Part shown: one piece after another, positions 33,090-45,633 of the stretch
Position numbering within the stretch: the stretch's first letter is position 1
Layout: each line of letters begins with the position of its first letter
From: Labia minor
Lineage: Eukaryota; Arthropoda; Insecta; Dermaptera; Spongiphoridae
NCBI GenBank assembly: GCA_963082975.1
Contig: OY720348.1
Span: forward strand, 69,403,719 to 69,467,718
DNA: 64,000 nt
Direction: 5' to 3'
The notes under the pieces: generated by a model
The model's database searches: none
The model's input: only the letters and a program-made list of their open reading frames with translations
What the model was told of the DNA's origin: nothing
Position numbers and translations under genes: made by a program

Positions 33090-33900
33090 TTAAATAAACC
33101 ACAGAAGTTTTAATAAATACATGATGATGAATGTTCAAACTTCACAAGATATTAAAAAATTATAATTCATATTGTGAGTCAAATTTTCAAATAAAACTTA
33201 ATTTTAGAAATTTCCTCCTAGCGATTAGATTAGCAAAGGTATCTACTACACTTCGAAATATAATCTGTTGGTCTGTTTGACCACTTTACACTTCAATTAT
33301 TTTCTATATTATTCGAGATAATCTTATCATTTGAAAATATTTAATTCAAGTTAAATTGGTTTAGATGGGAACTCAGTCGGAAATGGCACATTGCTTTTCA
33401 GGAGTAACCATCCAATGTTCTTGGAGGCTTTAGTTTAAAATCTATGTTCCGCTTCTAGGAAAGTTTGTTTCTATTCTATGTATTCCACCCAAGGCTCTCT
33501 CATCTAATATCTAATTGTATGAAGAAGCAAATAAATGAGTGAAAACATTTCTAAGATTAACTGCTTAGCTTATAAGCATATCAACGGTCTAATTGTGTTA
33601 AAATTCTTGGCTATTAAAATATTAATTTACGTAAAAGACCACAATAATGGTTTCTTTCATGTCGGAATATAAAAATAATTAATGATCCATTATAATTCAT
33701 TCATTTTTGTTGTACAATTTTATTACAAATGAAATTTTTCTTTCTTTTTTTTTTATGTGAACATTTAAGGTATAATTAATGTAAATTTGAACTGACTTGG
33801 TAGGCATCAATAATGTATAAATTTAAATTAATATTCTTAAAAGAATATAAAAAAAAATTTTATAATCTTTGATATTTTGTATAATTGCTGGGGTTAAATA
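33090..33900. other. non-coding gap, no gene seen
   Basis: AT-rich, no supported feature. Confidence 0.4.
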
Positions 33901-33905
33901 AAAAA

Positions 33906-35597
33906 TAAGCTGGAGTGTCTCCACGAAACACAATCTGGCAAATTTGAATTGGATTGATGAACATATACCATATTATATTTAAATTAAATTTAATTAATTA
34001 AATTTTAAAATTAAAATTAATAAATAATATTTATTAAACCAGCGCGTGTTTGTTAATGGCACCACGTCGCGTGTTGGCGCGTGAGATTTGCAGTGTTAAA
34101 AAAATAATTCTGGTACTTTCAGCGATTCAATTAAGCTGAAATTCTATATATAGCAGTTTTATACAATTTTTAATCATGGGAAAAATTATCAAACCTATAT
34201 CTTTATTTTTACGGTCAATTTAGAGGAAAAAAATTCAAAACGTTGTAGGTAATGTAGCTACATTTCATAAAAGTTGTTAGAAAACTACGAATTTTGAATA
34301 ATGCCCGGGAACCAAATTTCATTATTCGAGCTCAAACCGTTTTTGCGTAATTTTGTCTACATACACACATACACACAGACATTCTATATATAGCAGTTTT
34401 ATACAATTATTAATCATGTGAAAAATTATCAAATATATATCTTTATTTTTACGGTCAGTTTAGAAGAAAAAATAATGAAAACGTGGTAGGTAATGGTACT
34501 CTTCCGAATGAGCTACATTTCTCAAAACTATGAATTTTGAATAAAGCCCATGTACCAAATTTCATCATTCTAGCTCAAACCGTTTTTGCATAATCTTGGT
34601 TACATACATACACACACACAGACATTTTTCTCAACCTTAGTGAAAATGATTCAGGAACCTTCAAAACGTATAAAAAAATCAAAATCTCAACATCGAAAAT
34701 TTTCGTGATCGCAATACTATCTCTTACGAGATAGTAATAAGCTGGAGTGTCTCAACTAAACTATCTCGCAAATTTGAATTGGATTAATTAACATATACCA
34801 TATTATATTTAAATTAAATTTAATCAATTCATTTATAAATTAAAATTAATAAATAATATTTATTAAATCAACGCATGTTTGGCTCTTTGATGATGGCACC
34901 ACGTCACGTGTTTTCGCGTGAATTGCTATGTTAAAAAATTAATTCTGTTACTTTCAGCGATTCAATCAAGCAGTTTTTTACAATTTTTAATCATGTGAAA
35001 AACTATCAAACATATATCTTTATTTTTACGATCACTTTAGAGCAATGATTCCCAAATTGGGCGCTACCGCCCCCTTGTGGGCGCTGGAGCAATCCAAAGG
35101 GGCGGTGATGGCCACAAGAGGCATTTAAGGAAAATTACTTTTATATTACTTTTCTTTTCTGTGATCAATAAATAGATACATAAATTCAATGTTTCTAATT
35201 TACATCATTATTTATAATATTTTACAAATAAGTACATTAAACTTACTGTTTAATTGTTATTAAAATTAAAAAAAGTTAATTTCCATGGGGGCGCTGTGTA
35301 AATTTATTTCTGGAAATGGGGCGCTTGTCCAAATAAGTTTGGGAACCACTGTTTTAGAGGAAAAAAAATGGAAAACATTCCGGTTGAGCTGCATTTCTCA
35401 AAAGTTGATAGAAAACTACGAATTATGAATGATTCTAGCTCAAACCGTTATTGCGTAATCTTGTCTACATACATACACACACACACACACAGGCATTTTT
35501 CTCAACCTTAATGAAAATTATTCAGGAACCTTCAAAACGTATAAAAACATTTAAATCTCGACATCGAAAATTTGCGTGATCGCAATACTATCTCGCC
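33906..35597 (+). mobile_element. array of three HINE-like repeat H units
   Basis: Unit 1 (33906 to about 34380) runs from the GCTGGAGTGTCTCC start to its (CA)n. Unit 2 (about 34381-34733) begins mid-element at ATTCTATATATAGCAG and ends with a CTATCTC-TTAC-GAGATAG hairpin. Unit 3 (34737-35597) begins again at AAGCTGGAGTGTCTC and ends in CTATCTCGCC. Unit 3 carries the hAT MITE at 35043-35351. All are in the same orientation, and units 2 and 3 are only a few bases apart. Confidence 0.65.
35043..35351. mobile_element. hAT MITE inside repeat H unit 3
   Basis: Ends CAATGATTCCCAAAT / TTTGGGAACCACTG, flanked by CTTTAGAG (35035-35042) and TTTTAGAG (35352-35359). The interior is rich in GGGGCGCT motifs and differs from the MITE at 5936-6139, although both sit in the same host-repeat position. 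Confidence 0.75.
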
Positions 35598-35599
35598 AG

Positions 35600-36284
35600 A
35601 TGTATTGATCAACCTATCTATGATCTAAATATAAAATTTGGTGAAATTTGATTAAATATATTATAAGTTGAATGGATTTAGGGATGAGAGAAAATATTGG
35701 GAGAAGTTATCGTCTATTGCATTGCTGATTGTCTATCTTCCAGGAGAACTCATTGGAAATATTTATGTCAACGTGTTTACTGATAATACATGATACATTG
35801 ATCATATAGTTTCTATTTAATATCTATAATTTTAGATTACTTAAATAAAATTTTACTCATAATCTATAAATTATATTATCATATTCAGATTTAAATATTT
35901 AATTTGATGAATAAATTTCAAATGTATATAATCTACCATTATACTTAATCATTAGAAGTTAATAAAACTGTTCTTCGTCTTACAGTATAGCATTATTTTA
36001 TATGTTTTCATTAAATATTTCTATCAAATAATAATAAAAATTAATTTCCCAAGGAATTTCAAAAAATAATAATTTTAAAAAATAAATAGTACGATTTTAA
36101 GGAAGTGAATAATTTCAGGATATTTTTAAATAGAATTTATGATCTTATTTTTAAAAGATCAAATAATAAGTGAATGAAGGGATTTGTATAACGAGGAATT
36201 ACATGACTTTCATGCATCTCCACACATAGTTAGAAACATGAATCGTGAAGTTTGCGATGGCTGTAATCGAGATTCGAATGAGTC
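35600..36284. other. AT-rich gap, no gene seen
   Basis: No supported feature. Confidence 0.4.
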
Positions 36285-36759
36285 AAGAAGTTTGTTTATA
36301 GAGATACCAATTGGGAAAAGAGTGCTGGTTAGATCAACGATGAAATAGTATGATAATATAAAAGTAATTATGAGGGAATTAGGAAAGAATAGTAATTTAA
36401 TAAGGTTGGCTTGGGATATGGATAATTGGATTCATGTGTCTTAAGCTATCGATTTCAGTAGTTTATTTATAGTGATACCAATTGGAAGAATTTTATGGGT
36501 AAATAATATAGAAGTAAATATAAAGAAAGAATATGAATTGGATAGAAATGAAATGAGATAGAAATTCTTGGATTCATTGAATTTCTCAGCTTTTAAATTC
36601 AGTAGTTTGTTTATAAAAAGTACCTGGTTCACCGAGCAGCCGCTCAAATAATTTAAATTTAAAAGAACATAAATTAAAAAAATATATATAGACGGACACA
36701 CAACGGACAGACAGACGGAGAGACATGATGTTAAAAATACTTTTTTTTATTAACAAAAT

Positions 36760-37095
36760 GGATGATTCGTGGAGATATGTATAAAATTCCACACGTGAAA
36801 TTTGGTGTGAAAACATACTTTCCCTTCCTATGGTCGGTCGGTAAAAAAAATGTAATTTGTCGACAGCAGCGCCATCTAACAATTATAAGAGTAAAAACAC
36901 AAGGTTTCCCGGAAGTCAAATTTACGTGTCACCTACCTGATTGCTACGTATCTTAGAGACTAATATTTGGTTGTTATTTTATTTGTAAATCAAAATTTAA
37001 AACATTTATATCACAAAGCACATCTGGGTTATATTATTTATTACCTAGTATATATTTTATAATTGATAATTCATTAATCAATTAATCAATTAAAA
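36760..37095 (+). promoter_or_regulatory. conserved 5' flank of ZNF-C (candidate promoter)
   Basis: Aligns with 27700-28028 (ZNF-B), including GACAGCAGCGCCATCTAACA and the ATTAATCAATTAATCAATTA block before the ATG. Confidence 0.45.
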
Positions 37096-38593
37096 ATGGA
37101 TGTTTATTCACAAGAAGACACAAAATATCCAATATATATAGGTTAGTTTTTATTTCTATGTTTTTTTCATCAAAAGTTAATGTCACTAAAATTATTTTTT
37201 TTAATATTATTTGTAATGATATTATTCCTAAAATTGAATTATAAAATACATAGATATTAGATATATAAAAATATAATGATTTAAAATAACGAAAACAATT
37301 ATTTTTTTAGGTCCTCTATATCCTTGTGTATATTGTCATACCAATTTTATAAGTGAGGAATTTTTATCTAAACATCTAAAAAAATGTTTTCATAAAAAAA
37401 TATTTTCCATTTTAAAAAATGATGTAAAACTCAAAAAGGATACAGAGAAATATATAGACGAAAAAGTTAAAGAAGAAACTGATTCAATCCATACACGAGA
37501 CAATTGGTTTGAATGTAATTATTGTAAAAAGGAATTTAATGATAAATCAAATTTAAATAGACATTTATTAATTCATACAGGAGAAAAACCTTTTGAATGT
37601 GATTATTGTAAAAAGAAATTTAATTGGAAATCTTATTTAGATCGACATTTATTAATTCATACAGGAGAAAAACATTTTGAATGTAATTATTGTGAAAAGA
37701 AATTTAATCAGAAATCAGCTTTAAATAAACATTTATTAATTCATACGGGAGAAAAACCTTTTGAATGTAATTATTGTAAAAAGGAATTTAATGATAAATC
37801 AAATTTAAATCAACATTTATTAATTCATACAGGAGAAAAACCTTTTGAATGTAATTATTGTAAAAAGAAATTTAAACGAAAATCAACTTTAAAAACACAT
37901 TTATTAATTCATACAGGAGAAAACCCTTTTGAATGTATTTATTGTAAAAATAAATTTTATCACAAATCTCATTTAAATAAACATTTATTAATTCATACAG
38001 GTGAAAAACCTTTTGAATGTAATTATTGTAAAAAGAAATTTAATGATAAATCAATTTTAAAAAGACATTTATTAATTCATAAAGGAGAAAAACCTTTTAA
38101 ATGTAATTCTTGTGAAAAGAAATTTAATCGAAAATCAACTCTAAATACACATTTATTAATTCATACGGGAGAAAAACCTTTTGAATGTAATTATTGTAAA
38201 AAGGAATTTAATGATAAATCAAATTTAAATAGACATTTATTAATTCATACGGGAGAAAAACATTTTGAATGTAATTATTGTGAAAAGAAATTTAATCAGA
38301 AATCAGCTTTAAATAAACATTTATTAATTCATACAGGAGAAAAATCTTTTGAATGTGATTATTGTAAAAAGAAATTTAAACGAACATCACATTTAAAAAC
38401 ACATTTATTAATTCATACAGGAGAAAAACCTTTTGAATGTGATTATTGTAAAAAGAAATTTAAACAAAAATCACATTTAAAAACACATTTATTAATTCAT
38501 ACAGGAGAAAAACCTTTTGAATGTAATTATTGTAAAAAGGAATTTAATGATAAATCAAATTTAAAAACACATTTATTAATACATAATGTTTGA
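37096..38593 (+). CDS. ZNF-C: two-exon poly-C2H2 protein with no Met in exon 2
   Basis: 442 residues, join(37096..37141, 37311..38593); intron 169 bp with GTTAGT...TTTTTTTAG. I read exon 2 codon by codon: it is open throughout and has no in-frame ATG, so the gene can be called only by joining exon 1. Order: MDVYSQEDTKYPIYI leader, degenerate CVYC finger, charged linker, 13 canonical fingers, IHNV and TGA. Fingers 4-8 (helices NDKSNLNQH, KRKSTLKTH, YHKSHLNKH, NDKSILKRH, NRKSTLNTH) match ZNF-D fingers 9-13 in the same order, evidence of a shared or exchanged block. One linker reads HKGEK instead of HTGEK. DNA target and role unknown. Confidence 0.87.
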
Positions 38594-38674
38594 AAAATAG
38601 GCTTAATAATGAAAACAACATTTTCTTTGAATATAGCTTATATACTTTATAGCACAAATTGTAGTTCAAATCTC

Positions 38675-38680
38675 AATAAA
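38675..38680 (+). promoter_or_regulatory. poly(A) signal of ZNF-C
   Basis: AATAAA 82 bp after the stop, aligned with those of ZNF-A and ZNF-B. Confidence 0.6.
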
Positions 38681-38894
38681 AATTTGATTTATTTAACTTA
38701 GTATTTATATTTACTATCTTATTTCCTCTATTAATAAATACATTATTACTAAATATCGATTACATTTAAGAATTCTATCATTTTATTATCCATATGTTAA
38801 TTTATTTGTTATTTATTTATACAAATCTAAAATATGTCTATGATTTTTTCATTTTACTAATCTATAATTGTAAATAAAAAAGAAGATTTATAAA

Positions 38895-39043
38895 AATCCT
38901 TATTTTAATTCTTACACGAGAAAAGCATTTTGAATTTAATTATTCACATTTAAATTATCATTTACTAATTCATTCAGGTAAGAAGTATTTTGGACTGAAA
39001 GTATTGTAAAAAGAAAATTAATATTATTTAACATTTTTTAATA
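38895..39043 (+). pseudogene. fossil zinc fingers downstream of ZNF-C
   Basis: Reads TREKHFEFNY then SHLNYHLLIHSGKKYFGLK before stops, clearly finger-derived but with lost cysteines. Same position and wording as the fossil behind ZNF-A. Confidence 0.6.
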
Positions 39044-39045
39044 CA

Positions 39046-39544
39046 TACCTGGTTCACCGAGCCACCACTCGGTCAATAAAAAAAAATGATTCCTTAGTAT
39101 CGGGTTTGACGATAATATTTATACCTGATTTACCGAATCGCCATTCAAATAATTTAAAATAACATAAATAAAAAAAAATTAGTCATAAAACATACACCCC
39201 TTAAACGTACGTATTAATGCACTGGAAGACAGAAAAGAATGGCCTTAAAAAATTATTTATTTAGAGATAAATCTTATATTTCACCCATGCTGGTATTATG
39301 CTTTTCTTAGATTAAACCTGATACATTATTAGATTTTACCTGGTTCACCCATATGCAGCTCGATCATTAAAAAAAATGATTCCTAATTATCGGGTTTGAC
39401 TGGTAATATTAATACTTGGTTCACCGAGTCACTGTTCAAATAATTTAAAAGAACATAAATCACTAATAAAATAAATACTCTTTAAATGCACTGAAAGACA
39501 GAAAAGCAGTCCTATTGATATAAAATCTATATATTTTCGTAAAT

Positions 39545-39575
<31 letters not shown>
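39046..39575 (+). repeat. 291-bp tandem repeat with TACCTGGTTCACC motif
   Basis: TACCTGGTTCACC recurs at 39046 and, as TTACCTGGTTCACC, at 39336, a 291-bp step; weaker copies lie near 39127 and 39413. Each unit contains AATAATTTAAAA, ACATAAAT and GCACTG-AAGACAGAAAAG. Related single motifs precede ZNF-B (27561) and ZNF-C (36621), and an inverted stretch lies upstream of ZNF-D at 56730-57130. Confidence 0.55.
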
Positions 39576-40185
39576 TTAATGGTTTTTGTCTGGTCATTGC
39601 TGTGAATTTAAAACTTTTTGCATATCTTCGCGTTTCATGACTTCTAGAATCCAAGTGACTTTAGAATTTTCCTGTCTGTCTGTCTGTCTGGAAATTTTGA
39701 TGTTATTGACTCAAAATTGGCCGTTTCGATGAAATTATATCACAATATTCTTACATACCTCTATTTTCATCGATATATATTCAATAGCCGCAGAAATTTA
39801 TTCTTTCTGTCGGGAAATTTTGACGTTATAGACACATTTCGATGAGATTACATCACAATATTCTTGCATATCTCAAAAATTAATTTTTTAAAATTTGATA
39901 TCTGCGTGTTGTCAATCAGCAGAGCAAAGAATACAACACGAAGAATGTTTATAATATTTATATTTTTATTTTTCTAATATTGACCTTTACAACTTATTTA
40001 ACACACTGAAAACATTCACATTGGGACTATTATTACTGTAGAGCCATAGAGATAGATATATAGATAGATATAACATACACAATAATAATATAAAGTTAAT
40101 TTACTAATTAAATTAAAATATATTTAAAGTAAGAATACAAAAACAAATGAATATTTTATGTAATATACTGATTGAAACAAAATGG
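39576..40185. other. non-coding gap with partial duplications
   Basis: 39600-39900 repeats phrases such as ATCACAATATTCTT and GGAAATTTTGA, with a (CTGT)n at 39680; no gene seen. Confidence 0.4.
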
Positions 40186-40189
40186 ATGA

Positions 40190-40540
40190 AAACCTTTTAC
40201 ATATAAACTTCCAACCACATTCAGGGACGGAAGTGATGACTGACGAAATTGAAACAGATATGGATATAACATAAACATTTTTAATTTTATTTTATTTATA
40301 ATCTAAGGAGGCGCTGGTTGTGACGTCATGAAGGGCTGGGTGACATGATATGACTTCATATAAATTTAAATTAAGAAAAAACTAATGATGATGATGATTT
40401 TTGCGAGGATGAAACCAATACAGATCGATTTTTCTTTATAAACACTATCTATAATGTGAATTTCGAAAAAACGTTAGAGCGATTTCTGAGATCCCATTTA
40501 CAAATATATATACAATTGTAGCCAGCATAATAAGATTAGA
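40190..40540 (-). repeat. family D repeat, minus-strand copy
   Basis: Reverse complement of D blocks: AATCGATCTGTATTGGTTTC, TTAGTTTTTTCTTAATTTAA, CATCACTTCCGTCCCTGAAT and the (TA)n end near 40505. Confidence 0.5.
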
Positions 40541-40544
40541 TTAG

Positions 40545-41165
40545 ATATCAATTGGGAAAAGATTGATTTTATGCCAAGTATTCGATGCGCTGATAATAGA
40601 AAAGTAAATAAATATAAAGGAATTAGAAGAGAATAGGAATTGGATAGATGTGACTTGGAATAGGAGTGATTGTGTGTGTAGATTCATGTGATTTCTGAGA
40701 TTTCAGTATCGTCACACGAATATAAATAAATTATTCAGAAATTTAATATTCATATAAATTAAATTATTTCAATTAATAATATAATATTAAATAAATAAAA
40801 AATTTAATTGGATAAATTACTAGAATAAACTCGTTTCAGAAATTTAATTATGTATATTATATCTATCATTCTTTTAATTATATATCTTATAGTAAATGTG
40901 AAGTGAATCTTCTTTCGATAAATAACTCGAAATGTCGTCCAAATAAAATAATTATCTTTAATTAGTTTCGTTGAGTTATTATTCTATTTGTTGTGTTGTG
41001 GTGGTGGTTGTTGTGGGTTTTGTACTGGTGGTTGTGAGGAGAGTAGGGAATGGGGGGGGGGGTGAAAAGGAGTTGATACCATTTGATAAAATAGATTGGA
41101 GAAACCGAGGGGCTCCATTCTACAAGTAATTGGCAAACGAATGGATTTCAAATTTAAGAATGATT
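40545..41165. other. non-coding gap, no gene seen
   Basis: Includes G/T-rich simple sequence at 40990-41065; no supported gene. Confidence 0.4.
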
Positions 41166-41169
41166 TCCA

Positions 41170-41738
41170 TTTTTACTATTTAGATTTTAATGTTTTTATA
41201 CGTTTTGAAGGTTCCTGATTCATTTTCACTAAGGTTGAGAAAAATGTCTGTGTATGTGTGTATGTAGACAAGATTACGCAAAAACGGTTTGAGCTAGAAT
41301 CATGAAATTTGGTTTACGGGCTTTATTCAAAATTCGTAGTTTTCTATCAACCTTTGAAAAATATAGCTCAACCGGAAGAGGGTCATTACCTTCAACGTTT
41401 TGATTTTTTTTCCTCTAAGTGACCGTAAAAATAAAGATATATGTTTGATAATTTTTCACATGATTAAAAATTGTATAAAACTGTTATATATAGAATTTCA
41501 GCTTGATTGAATCACTGAAAGTACAGGAATTAATTTTTTTAACACTGCAAATCTCACGCGCCAACACGTGACGTGGTGCCTGCCATCAACAAAGAGCTAA
41601 ACATGCGCTGGTTTAATAAATATTATTTATTAATTTTAATTTATAATATATAATTAATTAAATTTAATTTAAATATAATATATTATGTTATTTAATCCAA
41701 TTCAAATTGCGAGATAGTCGAGTGGAGACACTCCAGCT
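41170..41738 (-). mobile_element. HINE-like repeat H, minus-strand copy
   Basis: From TTTTTACTATTTAGATTTTA through GACAAGATTACGCAAAAACG to GCGAGATAGTCGAGTGGAG and CTCCAGCT. The terminal hairpin is eroded. Confidence 0.7.
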
Positions 41739-41739
41739 A

Positions 41740-42430
41740 ATTTAATTTTTTTAATAAGTGAACAGAATGGATTAATAAATCTCTCACCCCCCCCCCCCCT
41801 TCCTCTCTTCCTCACTCTCTCGTGTAATATATAATATATAAAATATTTACTTTTTATAAAACTACTTTCTTTTTTTTTAATAATTCAAATCTCTTCATAA
41901 AGAAATTGGTCAGTGAAAATTAATGTAAACCATTATTGGAAAAGATTAGTTTTTGGAAAGTAAAAATGGCAAATGATTTATAAGCAGCAGCATTGTCAAT
42001 GATTTCTCTTTTTCATCAAACCATCTGTTGCCTGCACCCTTCCTTTTCGAATAGAAAAATATATTTCATTATCATTATTTTCAAAAGTTATTCTTCGCTG
42101 TTTACTAACAATAATTGAAAAGTGATCTCATTTTCTATTTTATTTTATTTTACATTTTTTTTTTTACTGTTAAAATATGAAATAATTCGATTTGTAGACA
42201 CTTTTAAGCCCGCTTCTAAAAATTTTCCAAGCTTGCATGACAAATGTATATTTTTTGTTTGCAAAAAATTACTCTCTAATGGATATTGATAGCGATCAAT
42301 AAATTTATTCATTTTGAGGGTTTTTTTTTGTAGGTAAAAAATATTTGTTAGATTACACCTCTCACTAGCAAATATTTAAATATATTTGAAAGGAGAGATG
42401 GATAATAATGATCATAATAACAATGAATCG
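41740..42430. other. non-coding gap, no gene seen
   Basis: C-run at 41787-41800 and AT-rich sequence; no supported feature. Confidence 0.4.
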
Positions 42431-42489
42431 GAAATGTGAGCTAGTCAACTTCTCCAAAATACATATACTAATATTATCTATCTCGGTGA

Positions 42490-43130
42490 CATGGCACTCG
42501 GTCATTTTTGGCTGCAACAACCATGCTACTGCAAACATCCATATACTGAATTACTACAACCCAACTCCAATTCCTCTTCCTACATTGTCAGCCCGCGTTT
42601 TATTAACTTCCAATCGGTTTCCTTATAAATAGATAGTTCGAAAGTTTTTGGCTGCTGTAAACACGGTCCTGCAAACATCCATATTTTGAATTACTACCAT
42701 CCAACTCCAATTTACTCCCATCTTCCTCATGTTCTCCCCTACATTACCAACAAGCGTTTTACCAACTTCCCAATCTCCTTATAAATAGGTAGTTCGAAAG
42801 TTTTTGGCTGCTGTAAACACGGTCCTGCAAACATCCATATTTTGAATTACTACCATCCAACTCCAATTTACTCCCATCTTCCTCATGTTCTCCCCTACAT
42901 TACCAACAAGCGTTTTACCAACTTCCCAATCTCCTTATAAATAGGTAGTTCGAAAGCTTTTGGCTGCTGTAAACACTCTCCTGCAAACATCCATATTCTG
43001 AATTACTACCATCCCACTCCAATTTACTCCCATCTTCCTCATGTTCTCCCCTACATTACCAACAAGCGTTTTACCAACTTCCCAATCGGTAATAGGTAGC
43101 ATTTTGCCTTCTATTTTAGCCATTTGTCTA
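42490..43130 (-). repeat. 156-bp tandem repeat derived from a LINE C-terminus
   Basis: GTTCGAAAG occurs at 42636, 42792 and 42948, an exact 156-bp period, giving about four units, the outer ones diverged. Minus-strand translation of a unit resembles the end of the LINE ORF at 61537 onward (NVGENMRKMGVNWSGMVV ... VFTAAKSFR versus VAAAKNFRVP). 156 bp is 52 codons, but most units end in stops, so this is a minisatellite made from LINE sequence. Confidence 0.65.
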
Positions 43131-43229
43131 TTGGCAACTTTTTCGATGCTATGACTTTATGTTTAAAAATCATGCAATTCTTCAAAGGTGAAGCACAGTT
43201 ATGATGATTAATTGTTAATCTTTTAAAAA

Positions 43230-43960
43230 AATCTATCTATCTTTGTGGCTGTATGGAACTTGAGAGTTCTTGTATGTTGCAGCAACTATATTCCTCCAAA
43301 CGTCCCTATTCTGAGCTAATCCCATCCAACTCTCATTCTCTCCCAACTCCTTCACGTATCCTTCTACATTTTCTATCAACCTGACGCTTCCCAGTCGGTT
43401 TTCTCACAAACAAGTGTTGTACCACTCTTTCTTCTCCCATTCTAGCCACATGTCTATAACTATGCTTGGAGATGGATAGTGGTCATATAATTCCTGGTTA
43501 TTGAGCCATTCTAGCCACATATCTCGCCTATTGCAACCTTTTCGATGATATGAGTAGGTTTAGAGATGTGTGAGATCAGGCAATTTTTTGTTGTGTGGTC
43601 TCCACGATTCCCAAGTGGTCTCATGCAATGAAGAATCCATTTTTCAAATAGTATCTATTTTCGTCTCCTAAAGTCATAGACCACGCCTCGCACCCTTATA
43701 ACACGACTGGTAAGATAATTGTTTTATATATATTAATGATGATATTCTTGAATATTAAATTTGAGGAAATTATCCTTTTTCCTGAATAATAACAGGCTTT
43801 ACCTGATGACAACCTTCATTTAAATTCTTCTCGAATATTATTATTCTCTGTGATATTATAATAGAACCTCTCTAACTATTTAAAATTTACTATAATTTAT
43901 AATTTCAAGAATTTTTGTGTTTAAATTTTATTCTTCCTCATACTAAATATTTTGTGTTAG
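43230..43960 (-). pseudogene. decayed endonuclease/RT-type LINE, 3' part
   Basis: Minus strand shows the same order of blocks as 61537-62245 (VAAT... end, then GHVARMGE-like, GCEAWSM-like and KYLGS-like remnants) with frame breaks throughout; dead copy. Confidence 0.55.
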
Positions 43961-44576
43961 TACTTTTAATCTCGAGATGGCTATACTTCTAAATTAATTC
44001 TCCAATTTCCTTCCAATTGAAAATAATTACCCAATTTATTTAACCGAAAAGGAAAATAGGATAGATAATTTGATTATATTTATTTTAATTATAAACTTCC
44101 TATATATCGAATTAACGAAAATTATACCATATCTCTGTTCTTTTCAAATAAATAATATAATTTAATTTTTTTTTATATATTAATTCATTAGTGGAAGCAG
44201 ATGTAATACTACACATTACAGGGTGGTATTTGTCATAAAAACAAGGCGGTAATAATTATCATGGCAAATTAAGCCTCGAGCACACAGAAAACGATCTTTT
44301 GCCGCGATACCGTTATAATTATATATTATTACTTCATTCTTGTCATATAAAACGCCAACTACTCTCACCCAATAAGCAACGTTGAATTGCAGACCGTTGC
44401 TACAAACATTTTATTAAAACATTGTTTTTTTTAAATGAATGAAACACAAACATGCATACTGCAAACCATCGAAATGAATGTTTTTTTTAAATGTTTTTTT
44501 TTTTTGGAAAAATGAAGAATCTACTAGGATTCAATCCAGAATTATTGACATTACGAATCGTGCGCCTTATTGAGAG
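43961..44576. other. AT-rich gap, no gene seen
   Basis: No supported feature. Confidence 0.4.
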
Positions 44577-44843
44577 AAGTGGGGTATTGGGAGGGGAACG
44601 AGGGGAACAACGTTCCCTTACCTTTTTTCAGAACGGGAACGCTTTTCAGTACTTTTTATTGTCCCGACAAATCCCATTTAAATCTACTTTTTGAATTTCT
44701 TTCTTTGTGTTCGTTAATATTTTGTATAGTAAGAATAAGAAAAAATAAAAACGTATATGGAAAAAAATAGTTTGCTGAAAATAGGACTTTTTTTTGCTCC
44801 CACTATGCGTTCCCTTACTTCTTATTTTACCAATACATCACTG
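44577..44843. mobile_element. hAT MITE, 267 bp (diverged ends)
   Basis: The right end CCAATACATCACTG mirrors the left AAGTGGGGTATTGG imperfectly. Inside both ends are GTTCCCTT / GGGAACG-type words. Flanks ATTGAGAG and ATTAATAG agree at 6 of 8 positions. Two short frames over it are not genes. Confidence 0.5.
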
Positions 44844-45178
44844 ATTAATAGTGTCCAAGAGATCTTAATTAAAATAAATATTGTGCTTGTATATCTATTA
44901 AACTAGCTAATAAAAAAAATTAAATGTTTAAAAATAAATGATAATGAAGAGATAAAAAAATTAATCGTTTTTTATATGCATGTAAAGCAAAATTAAAATT
45001 AAAATAAAATAACTATTAAAAAATTTTCAAATCAATTTTGATTGTTCTTGATAGAATTTTTATTAAAAGACCACATATTTGTATAATTTATTTATTGAAT
45101 TAAATAAACGTACAACGTTTCGACTGCTTATTCTGCAGTCCTTATCAAGTTCCGAGGCTTGCTCCAACTCTAACAGAC

Positions 45179-45458
45179 TTAAGCCTAGTTTACACGGGCT
45201 TAGTACTTGTCATTAGTTCAGGGGTGGGCAAATACTTTTAAGGGAGGGCTTTTTGAACGCCCGCCTGCCCGTTGAAAAAGTTGGCTCTTATTTTGATTTT
45301 TCGTTCAATATATCTCTAAAAAAAAGATAAATTTTTTTTATTAGTGATTTCGAAATATGGTCCTCCGGTCCGGAAGACATTTTGAAAATTTCATTTTGGC
45401 CCGCGCTTAAAAGTACTGAACTAATGACAAGTACTAAGCCCGCGTAAACTAGACTTAA
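45179..45458. mobile_element. palindromic MITE with a GC-rich loop insertion
   Basis: About 43-bp arms beginning TTAAGCCTAGTTTACACGGG and closing with the inverse at 45458 (two or three mismatches). The loop (about 45225-45414) starts CAGGGGTGGGCAAATAC and ends CTTAAAAGTACTG, resembling a hAT MITE nested at the centre. Confidence 0.6.
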
Positions 45459-45633
45459 TTCACAATGATTGTAACAGCTTTTATATCCATGTCAGTGTCA
45501 CTTATAGTGTGAAGTAAGGAACTTATTTTCCCGCTAATTTTCAAATATCATGAAATCAGTCACCATCATCAAAGCAAGTGTTTACAAACAAGAAGTTTGA
45601 TGTTACAATAAGTTTTACAGTGTAGATATAGAT

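Larger units (their letters stand above)
36287..38877 (+). repeat. segmental duplication block carrying ZNF-C
   Basis: Partner of 27228-29904. Near-identical flank, exon 1, intron (169 versus 170 bp) and 3' UTR; finger order differs. Confidence 0.85.
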
